Shown here: in pieces, positions 44,040 to 56,292 of the stretch
Numbering within the stretch: position 1 is the stretch's first letter
How the letters are laid out: the number at the start of each line of letters is the position of its first letter
Assembly: GCA_029204225.1 (NCBI GenBank)
Contig: CM055094.1
Coordinates: 15,502,928 to 15,566,927 of the forward strand
Length of the DNA: 64,000 bases
Direction of reading: 5' to 3'
Source: Diphasiastrum complanatum
Taxonomy: Eukaryota > Streptophyta > Lycopodiopsida > Lycopodiales > Lycopodiaceae
Translations under genes and position numbers: made by a program
The notes under the pieces: generated by a model
The model's database searches: none
What the model was told of the DNA's origin: nothing
What the model saw: only the letters and a program-made list of their open reading frames with translations

Positions 44040-46330
44040 TGAAAATAGAACTCTCACAAAATGTATGGACCAATGGAAACATTGGAGGAGTGGACATAAG
44101 TCTACATAAAAATCTACAAAACATAGTGCATCGACTGTAAATAATGTTGTAAATATCCCTAATGTCATGGTCATCATAGTACTATTGTAAAACAACAATA
44201 ATAAGTCGATGTGAATTCAAGACATAAAGAAACAAGATGTTGTTGTTCGTCGCTCAAGGCACTCTAATAACCCAAAAATGTCATAAGAAAGTGTTGTCAT
44301 GTAAATCCTTGTCATGGAGAATCCCAACAAGTGAGATATCCAAAGCTAGTTGAATGGCCCAGGAATACCATAGAAGAAAGTAAATGTGGTAACCATAGCA
44401 ACACCTCGGCATCGCCATTGGAGGCCAACCGATAAGTAGCAACTATGGTAATGCAAGTATTCGTAATGCCCAAGAATGTATAGTAGTATCCAGAAAAATA
44501 TCAGCGCTATAAGGAATCCATAAAGCCCAAGAGTGTATAACATCAGCATCAACATGAGCAAATCCATATATGAAAGGACAAAGATATGGAAGAATACGGG
44601 GTATATATGCATTGCATTGAGATAAGCAGTAATGATCATTTGTAGAATGATATGAACAAGGCCTAAATACAAACTATATTTGACCATCGATAAACATGCA
44701 ACCATTGGCCATATCTGAATGACGGAAAGTATTATCTAGAGCTAGAACATCTACATCAACCGAAGTAAGGATCAAAGGTAAGTGGAGGAACCAAGGATAT
44801 CGATCAACAACATGAGAGTGCTAGCACTAAAGAATAAACCATGCATACCGAACTGTGAGCCTGGGAGTCCCATGGAAAATTGATAGATTAGAAGCAAACA
44901 TTCTTTGAGAAGAGCCTCAATAGTACATGCGAAATGGATAGGTTCAACCATTGAAAGTATATCCCTTGAACCGATGGAATCATCAATAGAAATTGTAGGA
45001 AGTACAGTGGCAACTGAAGCAACTAACGTAAAGGAAGTAGCAACATCAATAGAACCATGAAGAAGTTAAAAAATAATGTTGTTGCACCAATTGAAGCTAA
45101 CCATGTCAAACTATACGAAGTGGCCAGGTAGGTTGTAGCAACCAAGCATATCATATATTAGTATGTAGCAATGGAGCAAAATATGTACATATGCCCCAAT
45201 CAGTGGAAAGGACAAGAAATGTCTCGTCCAAACTATACAGAGAAACAAGGCATGGTGGTGATCATCAATCTAAGAAACAAATAAAAAACAATTGGCAAGA
45301 ACAACAACATTAGTATATCCACACCAAGGAAAGGTAGTAGCATTAGAAGATCGGCACCAAGTAGGAGGATCATAAGAAGCACAACAACAACTATGCAATA
45401 TCACTAGAGACCAAGCTTTCCGTAAGGTCCAAAAGTGTGTATTGCTAGCATCGACTGTAGCAAACCCATCCATGAAAACACAAGGATAGCGTGGAATACA
45501 TGGAAAGGATCTCAACGAGATTAGCAAAAATGATCATCTGAAAGACATCCTTTGACAATGGATGTAGAAGCACTGCATCAAATGAAGGTAACCATGCCAT
45601 GCAAGTCATAGCAACCAAGCATGCCTCATATATCTAGCACCATTAGGAGAACAAGTCATAAATACATTCCAAGCTAATCGGATAGATCGCAAATGCCTAG
45701 TAGAGGACATGAAGGTGTGGGGATGCCGGTCTGTAGCAATGCCAAGCATCAGAAGACCAATACCAAGTATGAGGATCATAAGTAGCACAATAGCAACTCT
45801 GCATTATCACTAGAGGCCAAGCTGTACGCAACAACCAAGAATGCTAGGAAAGATGAAGTCTAAGTAGATTTTGACAGACAATAGCTACAATGGACGTATG
45901 TGCAACAACAAGATCGGGAGCCCCAAGGTATCCATAAGCATAAGGTCCATGAATGTAAACAACAACATCACAAGTTATCCTCAAGGCTCATGAATCTATA
46001 ATGTCATCATGCCAAGGGATCCATAATGCCCATAATTGTACAGCATCCTTCAGAAGTACATGATCCATAAGTGTAGTAGTGAGGTATAATAGCAGAGTCA
46101 CCAACTGATATAAAACCCATCATATGAAACATCATTACCCATCTGAAGTATCTACTAATGAGATCCTAGAGGAATCATCATGAACATCAATGAAAATCGA
46201 AGCATCAGGAAAAGTGTAAGCACATACCAATGTTGAATATACCTAAACAACCATGGAACCAGTATTGGAAATAATAGCAGCAACTGAAACCATTGGAATA
46301 AGTGAAGTAATTGAAGCACCAGAACCAAGA
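44040..46330. repeat. Degenerate long-period repeats, no gene
   Basis: Stretches resemble each other at a distance of about 400 bases, most clearly 45345-45417 and 45750-45823 (ACCAAGTA-GAGGATCATAAG, ACTATGCA-type, TATCACTAGAG-CCAAGC). Phrases such as CAACCAAGCAT and CATCCATGAA recur elsewhere. All frames are short. It may be a decayed satellite or the drifted 3' part of the gag relic to its right. Confidence 0.5.
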
Positions 46331-46337
46331 GGAGCAT

Positions 46338-46797
46338 CTAAACAATGCTCAAGTTTAATGGATATAGTAGGATAGAAATGAGAAAAGCCCTCAAAATCAG
46401 TGTCAAGGTGCTTAGGAGCAACACCAGGGGACTGTGCATCAGCACAAAAGCATTCAACATCAACATCAAACATCGTATTAGCATCGAAACATGTATTTCT
46501 TGATCGACTACTAGATTTGGACCATCTTGAGAATCATCTGTTTGCTGAACCATGCAAAAAAGATCTTGGTGAGTGGTATGCCAAGTAGGATTGATCTTGG
46601 CTTGACAAAGAGTAGCTGTAAATATAGTCCATGCAACATTAGTGGAAAACTCGAAAGTTTGCGTCCAAGACCATGTATAAGCCTGATCGCTGAGATATAT
46701 GGTTGCAAGTTGCACTTGTTGAGTAGGACTGCGCGGCGTCAAAGAAAAGTAGGTCTCCATGTTATGGAGCCAATTAGCAAGCTCATTGCCATCTAAA
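46338..46797 (-). pseudogene. Gypsy gag fragment
   Basis: The frame reads DGNELANWLHNMETYFSLTP, then VQLATIYLSDQAYTWSW, WTIFTATLCQAKINPTW and DLFCMVQQ. This order (W-x2-x-METYF, ATIYLSDQAYTWW-like, LF-MVQ) is that of plant gypsy Gag cores. Upstream and downstream frames are broken, and no knuckle or protease follows. Confidence 0.72.
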
Positions 46798-47657
46798 GAA
46801 ACATACAGTTAGCTGAACTTTATCACAAAAATCACACAATATAGTCTTAGCAGCAAGTGGAGGAATGGGTGGATCCAAGAGAGCAGCATGTGAATGAGAA
46901 CAGGGTAAAGCTAGCTATTGGGCATCAAAAGCTTGTGCAATGACAATGTGGATATGAGAAGGGATATCAACAATGATGTGTTGGATACTATCAAGCTGAA
47001 AAGCACGATCATCCAAACAAGCAGTGATGTATGCAGTACTAGAGGAGGCCCGTGTGGTCGGCATAATAGCAAAGTGATAAAAACAATCAAGGGCAGGTTC
47101 TGTGAAAAAGGTGACTTTTGCTACTCAATAAATTGGGCGCTGACTTGGTACAACACCAATGCAACTAATAGAACTCAATATAGAGAGAGAAATGTTCAAC
47201 GAGCTTTATAATGGAGGGAGCAGATTCTTGTCGTCACCCCAGTTACGCTCTCAAGGATCAAAAATCACACTGGTATTAAACACAATTAAAATTAGTTGGC
47301 AAAGGAAATGATAAGTACGCTACCAAATAGGGGAAATATAGCAAAAGATAGGTACCAATTGGTTGCTGCCCCGACGAACCAGCAAGTTAAAGTGTGCAAT
47401 AATATCTCAATATCAGCTCCAAGTAGGGCATTGGAAATAGGTGGGTATGTTGCCCCCAAAAAAATCAGCAAGGTGGATTAAATTGCGGCAATAAAGAGGG
47501 CGATGCAATGTCTAGAATGTAAGCCAAAACCAGCAAACAACTGCCCATGAAAGGACACAAAATGCTAGAAAATACACTTATGGGCCTTTGTGTGTACCCC
47601 CATTAGTGTTGATGAGGGCGAGAAGGGAATTCAATAATGGTTTAATGGGGTGACATT
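46798..47657. other. No gene; possible LTR
   Basis: Short broken frames only. The right end, ...GGGGTGACA at 47655, directly precedes a primer site, so an LTR should end here, but I could not place its left end. Confidence 0.45.
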
Positions 47658-47668
47658 TGGTATCAGAG
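47658..47668 (+). promoter_or_regulatory. Primer-binding site, probably of element K
   Basis: TGGTATCAGAG follows GGTGACATT. The plus-strand gypsy RT fragment at 48872 would be its downstream coding region after a large internal deletion. Confidence 0.6.
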
Positions 47669-48871
47669 TAGGTAGTTCAGATGGTCATAACTTTGCCATA
47701 GTTTGGTTAAATAAGACAAGATTTACATCGTTGAAAATCTCTTGAAGAGTGTTGTCTAGTGAAGAGTGTTAGAAATCCAGTGTATTCAAAATTTAGGAGT
47801 AAAATAGTGAGACATGATCTGTTTTTGTATGAGAAGTGGCAAACATGTGCAAAACTTGCCAGGAATGGCAAAAATGACATAATTATTTTTTGTATGATGA
47901 ATGAAGATGGGTGGCACCAAGATTTTGAGTAGAAAATCAAAAGGTAGTGAAATGACATGCATTCTTATTGGTGCACATAATACAAATATCTTACACCATT
48001 TAATCGTTTGATAATACATTAGGGTAGATCCAAATTTGGCATTTAGGTTTCACAAAGGATAGAAACAATGAATGAAACAACAAGTTTTGGAAATGACACT
48101 CTTGCAATTTGCACTCAAAATCTTTATGAATATAGTGATTATCATGATGAGTAATTCTTTTCAGAAAACCTTATTGAGCATACACATTATTTCACAAAAG
48201 GCCAATTCTCTTTTGTATGTAGGTGTCTTTCATATTGATCTGCTTCTTTCTTCAGGCATACCAAAAGATTCTGGCATCTCCTTGGAAGTTGTGATAAAGT
48301 TGGGACCCACAATCCCTTTGTTTGGAGTATGGATGGGTCTTCAATGCATTGGCGAAGCATTTGGAGGTGTGTTTTTAGCTTGTTTTCATATGCTTTTTGC
48401 TCTTCATATGTTTTGGTTATTGTTTTTAAGGTATCTCTCATTTTGTTTTAAGATTTAGGAGTTTTAGCAACGATAATTGTTTTGTTCCAATGAAAGTTGT
48501 GATATGGTGCAATGAAAATGGTGGGTAACTTTTTGAAGTCTTCATTATCTTGAATACATTATAGAGTTATAAAGTTTGCACTCCTCCTATTTTTGTATCA
48601 TAATATTTCAAAAAGATTTGTTTTCAGTGATGTTCAGTTGTTTGATTCAAAGGCTCATATGATTGAGAATCAAGATAGTTCTTTCACGCTTTGTCTTTTC
48701 ATTGGGAATTGACGAATCATGAGAACAACAAAACATGCCTTGATAAGAACTTTTTATGCTTGAAAGTCTAATCCAAGATGTGCATTTTCTAAGTACAATA
48801 GTTTTCTACAATTTAGTTAGTCTGCCTTCTAGTTGTTAATTTATTGGGAAAACTAGACGTGTCTTTTTGGG
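47669..48871. other. No certain gene
   Basis: A minus-strand frame at 48441-48187 (MRDTLKTITKTYEEQKAYENKL..., charged, helix-prone) looks more protein-like than the hydrophobic plus-strand frame across it, but I recognise neither. The interval is where gag, protease and RT core of K would be expected and are missing. Confidence 0.4.
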
Positions 48872-50056
48872 TAAGTTCACATTGATTTCTTTCTTGACAT
48901 TGACTTTGTTTAGGCTCGATCGCATGAGGTTCATCTCAAGACCGTATTGGGCAAGTTACAAGCCTCTGTCTTGTATGCCAATGCTCAGAAGACAGTTGTG
49001 TAAGACTCGTGTTGAGTATTTGGGTCACGTAGTGACAGCTGAGGGTATTTCGGTTGACCCAGCCAAGGTGGCTGTGGTTAAGAAGTGGCCAAGGCCTGCC
49101 GATGTACGCAAATTGCAATCTTTCCTAGGCTTTTGTAAGTTCTACCGGCGGTTGTTAGGAATTATTCCTGGATAGCTGCTCCTCTAATGGACAAGTTAAG
49201 GAAAAACAACACTGTGGTTTGATGGGATGCTGAAGCTCGGCAGCATTTTGAGAATTTGGAGTCGGTGGCCACGGCTCCAATCCTCAAGATTGTGGATACC
49301 CAGAAGCCTTTTGACCTAGAGATGGATGCAAGTGGCATTGTCGTAGGTGCAGTGCTGAGCCAAGAGGGTAGACCAGTAGCCTTTGAGAGTAAGAAGTTGA
49401 CACCTACTCAACAAAGATATCCTACACACGAGCAAGAGCTGTATGCGATTATACATGAGCTCAACGTGTGGAGACATTATTTATATGCCGCCGAGTTTTC
49501 TGTGTACACATACCATTATACTTTAAAGTATTTTTGCACTCAGTCAGATTTGAACGGCCGCCAAGCTCGGTTGGCCGAGCTGATGCAGGAATTTCACTTG
49601 GAAATTCGCTTCCGAAGAGGGAAGGAAAATGTGGTCGCTGATGCTCTATGTCGTATACTGCATCAGATGAGCTTTATTGTGGTTGACAGTGGTCTCATGG
49701 AGGAGATTAAGAAGGCTCATGAAAAGGTCCCGCATTGTCAGCATGTGTGGCCTAATGCACGCAAGGTAGTCGACCAAACGAAAGAGTCAGTCGAGGTTGT
49801 CGCTTCCGTAGAGGCACACACTAGTACATATCTAACATACACTATGAAGGATGGTATGTTATTGAGAAATGGAAGAGTTTTCGTGCCAGACGTGAAGGAT
49901 CTTCGTCGTAAGATACTTCATGAATGCCATGATAGTCCCTGCACAGGGCACCCTGGTATTGATAAAACTAGTGAGCTTTTAAGAAGGCATTATTTCTGGC
50001 CACGATTCCAGCGGGATGTAAGAGAGTATGTCCAGTGTGCACGGCTTGTCAAGTGA
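48872..50056 (+). pseudogene. Element K: gypsy RT tail, RNase H and integrase zinc domain
   Basis: The RT is represented only by its end: HEVHLKTVLGKLQ in one frame, then KTRVEYLGHVVTAEGISVDPAKV and LQSFLGFCKFYRRL in another. The palm with YLDD is gone. The frame 49223-50056 gives the RNase H domain (FDLEMDASGIVVGAVLSQ, YPTHEQELYAIIH, LRF-type ARLAELMQEF and ENVVADAL), in which a Cys replaces the usual Ser of ADALSR. The integrase HHCC domain follows (HECHDSPCTGHPG). A one-base shift near 50030 falls just before the CTAC of the zinc motif. Confidence 0.9.
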
Positions 50057-50822
50057 ACAAGGCCGAGAGAGTAAGTCCTTCGGGCTTGCTACATCCACTT
50101 GAGATACCTACAGGAAGGTGGGAAAGCATCTCTATGGATTTTATTGTTGGGCTATCCAAGACCCAGAAGGGATTCAATTCCGTTATGGTAGTGGTAGACA
50201 GGTTTTCCAAGATGGCTCATTTCATCGCAACGACCAAGAAGGTCACAGCTCCACAAGTTGTTGAGTTGTTTATTGAGAATATTGTCAAGTTACATGGCCT
50301 TCCGAAGTCCATTGTTTCTGACAGAGATCCCAAGTTTACGGGAAATTTTTGGATTGAGGTGTTCGCCAAGCTTGGAACACAGTTGCGGATGAGTAGCTCT
50401 GAGCATCCTCAGACGGATGGTCAGACAGATCGAGTGAACCAGATCTTGGAAGATATGCTTAGGACATATGTTAGTAGTACGCAAACAGACTGGGTGAAGC
50501 ATTTACGGCTATTGGAGTTCGCGTACAATGATAAGAGACGTGCATCCACTGGATTGAGTCCATTTGAGCTCAATTTTGGTTTCAAGCCACTTAGTCCTGC
50601 AATCATAGGAATTCCTCATAGGGTACCTAGTGCTATAGAGTTTTTGACTCAGATGCAGCAAAAGCTAGAGATGGCACGAGATGCCTTGTCCAAGGCTGTA
50701 GCTAGGGCAGAGAGTTATGCTCGTGAGAACCGTACCTATCGGGAATTTGAGAATGGAGATTGGGTGTATTTACTTGTCCCTCTGAAATCGAAGGTGCTAT
50801 GCATAGGAAAGTGCGCCAAGTT
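50035..50822 (+). pseudogene. Element K: integrase core with altered catalytic residue
   Basis: CTACQVNKAERVSPSGLL, SMDFIVGL (first Asp), VVDRFSKMAHF, SDRDPKFTGNFW (second Asp) and HPQTDGQTDRVNQ. The last motif is normally TERVNQ, so the catalytic Glu is Asp here. GPY-side sequence begins (KVLCIGKCAKLSPRN) and is cut at about 50822 by minus-strand gag of element J. The frame runs on to 50931 through foreign sequence. Confidence 0.9.
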
Positions 50823-51465
50823 ATCTCCTAGGAACTTGTGGACTACTAGCCATTCAGGAATCTCTTCTGGAATCTTGATAAGCGTCTCACGATACCTATC
50901 AGCATATTCCTACACCATGTACTGCCTCTGACGATGCAAAAGCCAAGCATTCGTCGCATGCACATGCTCATGTGGAGGAATGAACTGAGCTCTGAAAGCT
51001 CCCTTAAACTCAAGCTAGGTAGCATCAGTTGGGGACCGCTTCAAATCAAAATGCTCCTCCCACTTATGCAACCACTGATCTACGATATCAGTATTGTGTT
51101 GGGGAGTGTTTCCTGTGAAACGGCTAGGTTTAATATCTTTGTCTTATGGGTACGGTGGAGGTAACACAGGACGAACAACAGAAGACAGATAAGGCGGAGC
51201 ATACTGTGAGGAAGACGCATAACCACATCGCTCGCATCTCTGCGACGGTCTTTTCCACACTGTCTATGCGAGCTTGCACAGAAGGGGAAGTACCAGTAGG
51301 CGAACGAGCAGCCACTATAGGCGGATTATGGTCAGGGCTAAGCACAGGACTGGGTGGTGGTGATTGGAGGGCAACAGGAGGGCTGAGAGGTATATCGACA
51401 CGGTCGTCTTCCCATAACGAACAAAAAGGATAGAAAAAACAAAGTCTCTTTCTGAATGTACACAA
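50823..51465 (-). pseudogene. Element J: gypsy gag
   Basis: Read right to left, the N-terminal part (EDDRVDIPLSPPVALQSPPP, then ARIDSVEKTVAEMRAMW) is Pro-rich with a short coiled coil. After a frame break comes a Gag core (IVDQWLHKWEEHFDLKRSPT, then FRAQFIPPHEHVHATNAWLL and RYRETLIKIPEEIPEWLV) with several stops. It ends abruptly against K integrase. Plant gypsy Gag is the best assignment. Confidence 0.7.
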
Positions 51466-52172
51466 AAAACCAAAAAAATGATTTTTCTTGTGAAAAGGGA
51501 AAACCGAAAGTAAAATAAATCAGCGAAGATATATCACTCCCTGATTCCCAAAGACGTAGTATGGATGACCGATGAAGAAGTTGCCTGAAAAATTTGAAGT
51601 TTTGTCGACTTTTTGCGAAAATAGGTGAAAAAACAGCACCAAATCGATGCAAACTTATGCATGATCAGGTCTGCAAACAGGCTGAAGGTCCTATTGTAGT
51701 AGGTCGCCCTCCTGTGAGGATGCTCCGTGCCAAATCTCAGGTCAAACGGACGTACGGCGGAGAACTTATGACATTTCAACTCCAAAAGCTCCAAAAAAAA
51801 CGTCCAAAATCTGTTTTTTTGAGCAAAATCAGTGATTTCAGAATTGTTTCTCAGATTTGCAGCCTCCCTAGCAGCGATTCAGCACCCCCAAGCACCTGCC
51901 GAAATCTCATGGCAATTCGATAAGTGTAGAGAAAGTTATGGCCATTTTTCAGTTTCTATAAAATTCATTTTTTCATGTTCTATTCATTTCCATATCTGTA
52001 AATCCCTGTTTTTTGGCTCAAATCGAGGCAAAAGCTCCCTATTCACCAGCGATCCATTGCAGGGCATCAATTCCCCCACTTCTCGTTTTGCAATCCCCCA
52101 CAAAAAACTAAGAAAATTGATGTTTTCTCCACTTTCTCTCTCTAGAGCGAGCTGTTCTCTCTCTAGAACGAG
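51466..52172 (-). other. Leader of element J
   Basis: Non-coding stretch between gag and the primer site. Pyrimidine/purine-rich blocks (TCTCTCTCTAGAGCGAG, near 52135-52168) lie next to the primer site. Confidence 0.6.
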
Positions 52173-52184
52173 GCTCTGATACCA
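52173..52184 (-). promoter_or_regulatory. Primer-binding site of element J
   Basis: Minus strand TGGTATCAGAGC, exact, two bases from the LTR. Confidence 0.9.
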
Positions 52185-52186
52185 AT

Positions 52187-52642
52187 TGTCACAAGCAACT
52201 CTCTCCAAGCTCGTGAATCCTAGAAGGCCCTTGTGTAGAATGAACCTCCCAACCATAGGCACCCCCTCCTTGAGTCCTACCTGCAATTCCCGTCAATTGG
52301 CACATGGCATCCACCTGTGGGTGATCAGTCCACTTGGCATGCCTGGCCCCTGTGACCTGTGAATACTGAGTGACTCATAGGGTACCACCCTCGTGCCCTG
52401 CCAAAGACCTGTGACCCTCTTGGTCACCCCGACTACTTGCCGACTAGCATCTTGTCACTGACGGCTAGGGTCCCGACGGTCAAGACACACCGTATCTCTG
52501 ATAGCTTGTCAAGCGGGATCGCATTGGTCCCAATTGGGACAGATGCCCTCGTCGGTCACCGACCCTTGCCAATACTAGGCCTCAGGCCCTTTGGTAACCG
52601 GCCGTGCCGAGGTCATGATAGAGTCATAATTGGACTCTAACA
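52187..52642 (-). repeat. 5' LTR of element J
   Basis: 456 bp; minus-strand ends TGTTAGAGTCC and GCTTGTGACA. GC-rich, without an evident TATA box. The 3' LTR is not in the window. Confidence 0.8.
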
Positions 52643-53014
52643 GATTCTGATGCATATAGTGGTTTTTTCGGCATATTTGTTGCACAAAATCCATTTTGCA
52701 ATGATCATTGGTATAAAGTTTGATAGCGGCAAGACTATTGTTCTGAAATTATTTACACTACACACCCCAAACACAAGTAATACTGGCTACTTTCTAATGT
52801 CTATTGACAACCAAAATACCGTCTGAAGCCACTTCACTCGAAATAAATCATAATTGTACCAAATACATAACTCTCTAATGCTATCTTCTATGGGTTCGAC
52901 ATTATTTACTACAAAATCTATATTAACCTTGTTGGTATAGTACGACATGGGTTGAGTAGGTGTTAGATTGAATTTCAACTTAAGCTAACTGCTACGAATC
53001 TGAACTGCAATTGA

Positions 53015-55107
53015 GATTTATCATATCCACTAAAGTAGAATGTTTATCTCTAGACAATGGCTTTGTCAAAATATCACCCAACATATTGTCTATATGACAG
53101 TAACTTAGTACAACATCTTTATTCTGAAAACTCTCTCTCTAGAAAAATGAAATTGAACTTCTATATGCTTAGTTCTATTATGAGTTCGTGGATTCATAGA
53201 TAGAGCTATGCAGCTCTGATTGTCGCATTGGAGTATTGTTGGACCGATCTGTAAGAATTGTAGATCCTACAACAGCCTCCTTAGCCAAATAATCACCGTC
53301 ACTGCTGATGTAGCTACAACATATTCGGATTCTGTAGAGGACAACGAAATGCATTTCTGCTTTCTGTTGTTCCATGAAATGGGTCCTCCTACAAGGAAAC
53401 AAATATAACATGATGTGGATTTTCTGGTATCCACGTCTCCTGCCCAATCGAAATCTGAATAGGTAATCAATGAGAGTGCAGCTTCTATATTTTCATTGTA
53501 ACTCAAGGCATAGTGCTTTGAGGCTTGAATGTACTTTAGAGCTCTTTGCAGGGCTTTCCAGTGTTGTAGGCCTGGATTGGACATGAATTGTGAAAGTGTG
53601 CTTACAGCATATGCTAGATCAGGTCGTGTGCAAATCATAGAGTACATGAGAGAACCTATGACAGACTGATAAGGGTACTTGCACATTTCCACATCTCTTT
53701 GGACAGCTTGCATCTTGGATCCATAGGAGTATCTATGGGCTTGCAATCCTCCATGTCGTATCTTTGAAGTACATTGATTAAGTAATATTGTTGGCTTATG
53801 GTGATCCTTCTTCTCGCGCGATCTCTGTGAATCTCCATACCGAGAAGATAATGGACTGGGCCTAAATCAGTCATCTCAAACTCTAATGAAAGCAGAGATT
53901 TAGTTTCCTATAATAACTGATTTAAATTGTTGATAATTAATAAATCATCAACGTATAATGCTATTATAGCATAGCTTGACCCTTTACGCTTGAGATCTAC
54001 ATTAGAGTCTACGGAGCAAGAAGTAAAATTATGTTGCAACAAGAAGTGATTGATTCTATCATACCAGGCTCTGGGAGCTTGCTTAAGACCATATAATGCA
54101 TTATGCAATTTGCATACCAAATGTCCCTTGCTTTGAAGGACGTAACCTTTTGGTTGATAAATGAATATGTCTTCTTATATATATCCATGTAGGAATGTTG
54201 TATGGACGTCCATCTGCTGAATGTCCAAATCTTCTACAGCAGCTACAGCCAATAAGGTATGAATAGACTGATGCTTTACCACTGGACTAAAGGTCTCAGT
54301 GTAATCTATCCCATATACTTGTTCAAATCCTTTAACCACCAGACTAGCTTTCCATTTGGATATTGATCCATCCGGTCTAAGCTTTAGCTTGAAGATCCAC
54401 TTGGAGTCAATTGGGTTTACACCTATAGGAGGATTGACAAGACTCCAGGTCTTGTTATTCATTAGAGGCTGATACTCAACATCCATGGCAGCTTTCCATT
54501 TGTCTGCATCGGGCATTAACAGGGCTTTTACTACTGTGGCAGGTTTGTCATGATTGATGAAAGCCTGAGGGACGAATCGATCAGGCTGTTGTCGTTGTCT
54601 TACATACCTTCGAACTGCAGGTGCATGAGCAGACGATTCTCCTTGGTGAATCACTGGGAACGGTAGCATCTTGCGGTTGAACCATCATGGGTCTAGGCCC
54701 ATCGACGGTAAGTGGAGCCATTGGGATGAGCTCCGTTGTTTGAACAGCCATAGGTCGTTTCCTATCGATGGAGAGTGGAGCTGCTATGTCATGCTCTTGC
54801 ATTGGCTGCTTTTGCTTGAAATCATGATACTTGTCTTCAAGAAAGACAACGTCACGACTAGCCCGTAACAACATCGTATACACGATATGCTTTGTGTGAT
54901 GTTGAATAGCCGATGAAGATGTTTTTGCAGCTTACTAGGCCCAGCTTCTTCCTCAGATCAGACGGCACTTGTGCAGAGCAGAGACATCCAAAAATACATA
55001 GGTGTTTCAAACTTGGTTTGTAGCTGTAGTAGGCTTCAAATGGTGTCTTGGAATCAACTACCTTAGTGCTAGAGTAATTTTGCAGATAGCAGGCCGTAGA
55101 GATCGCT
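53015..55107 (-). pseudogene. Copia element I: integrase tail, reverse transcriptase, RNase H
   Basis: From right: integrase C-terminal part (TPFEAYYSYKPSLKHLCIFG, DLRKKLGLVSCKNIFIGY), a linker, then RT (WKAAMDVEYQPL, KWIFKLKLRPDGS, GFEQVYGIDYTETFSPVVK, QMDVHTTFLHGYI), KLHNALYGLKQAPRAW, catalytic YVDD (LYVDDLLIIN) and VIGSLMYSMICTRPDLAYA. RNase H follows (SDFDWAGDVDTRKSTSCYI, SSTESEYVVA, CDNQSCIALSMNPRTHNRTKHIE, DILTKPLSRDKHS). At least four frame breaks and several stops occur, but most domains are nearly intact. The linker at 54680-54800 holds a peptide repeat (APLSIDRKRPMAVQ / APLTVDGPRPMMVQ). No LTR is visible at either end. Confidence 0.9.
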
Positions 55108-56292
55108 TATCAGAGTAGTATAGTAGTACTACACTCCGGCTGATTAAGGTGTCAACAGAGAGTCGAGAAATGTTCGATGTATTTGTGGTTGTGCAGACAA
55201 CTAGTTAATTGCATGTGCGAATTATTCATTTCTAGACAGAAGTCCTCAACAACTTAAGTCCAAATTTATGGTTAAAGAACACAAAGAGTTCTAGAGCACG
55301 TTAGAAACTTATGTCAATTACAAGCAGGGGAACAGATCCGAGTGCCGAAAAGAAAGTATTCACGACAGACGAATAAGATGATTTTAAGATAGTTCCTTAG
55401 AGCATATTTTACGGATACAAAGCAAACAACTGTAATTCGCTAGAGAGTCTGTCTGATCATAGAGTAATTCATGTAATGCATTAGAGATTGCTAGTAGACT
55501 CAGGATCACTCACACTCAATAGTGCGGAGAACAGAGATAAGGGAGAATAACTCTCAACACTCTATTCACTTCTTCAACCTCTTACAAATACATAAACTCT
55601 TCTCTCTTGCTGTTTGAGACTGAAGCGTGTGATCAATATATGTTCTACGGGACGAACAAACACACCTCTAAAACAACAGGTGCATCGCTCTTGTGAAAAG
55701 GTCTAGTTAACAATTAGGTTGAACATATGCTCAATTATAGCGTAAGAGGTATATTTAACTAAGAGTTAAAATTACTCTAGTTTAAAATGTCGATTCATAT
55801 CTAGTTGTTTCGCGTAGATGACCTAATAAAGGCTATCCAAGGCAATGTTTTCTCTTTTAAAGGCCTCGTCCTTAAATACAAGGCAAGTACTTAGGAGATA
55901 TATTCTTGAAAAATGACTTAGGCCTCTATCATGCCATATTTAGGTTGATATTCAATATTTATCAATTTCGTGGCATCACGTATCTCCTTCCTCAAATGTG
56001 AAACGTCCTCATGAACATATAATCTTTATTTCGAGGATCATTTGTGAAACATTCTGTTCTTCAAATGTTTGTTAAGGCGAATAGATATTTCTTCATATGT
56101 TTCTTCCTTTAGATATTTCTTCAGCTTAGAGAATATGTGCCTTTGCTGTGTCTTTGAATTTGATAGGTTGATTTGATTTAATCTTTGAATTATTGATGAG
56201 AACTGGAATCAAACTTCAAAACATCTTCAAAACTTCAAAGATCTGGATTCAGCATCACATAGAAACATCTCCACAACATAGGCAAGAATGAA
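55108..56292. other. No gene recognised
   Basis: AT-rich, with short frames only. The junction with element I at 55107/55108 is followed by the near-palindrome AGTAGTATAGTAGTACTACA. Confidence 0.5.

Noticed and set aside
48072-48458. Hydrophobic 128-codon frame resembling a membrane protein
   Set aside because: Apparent hydrophobicity comes from T-rich sequence opposite a charged minus-strand frame. No gene context.
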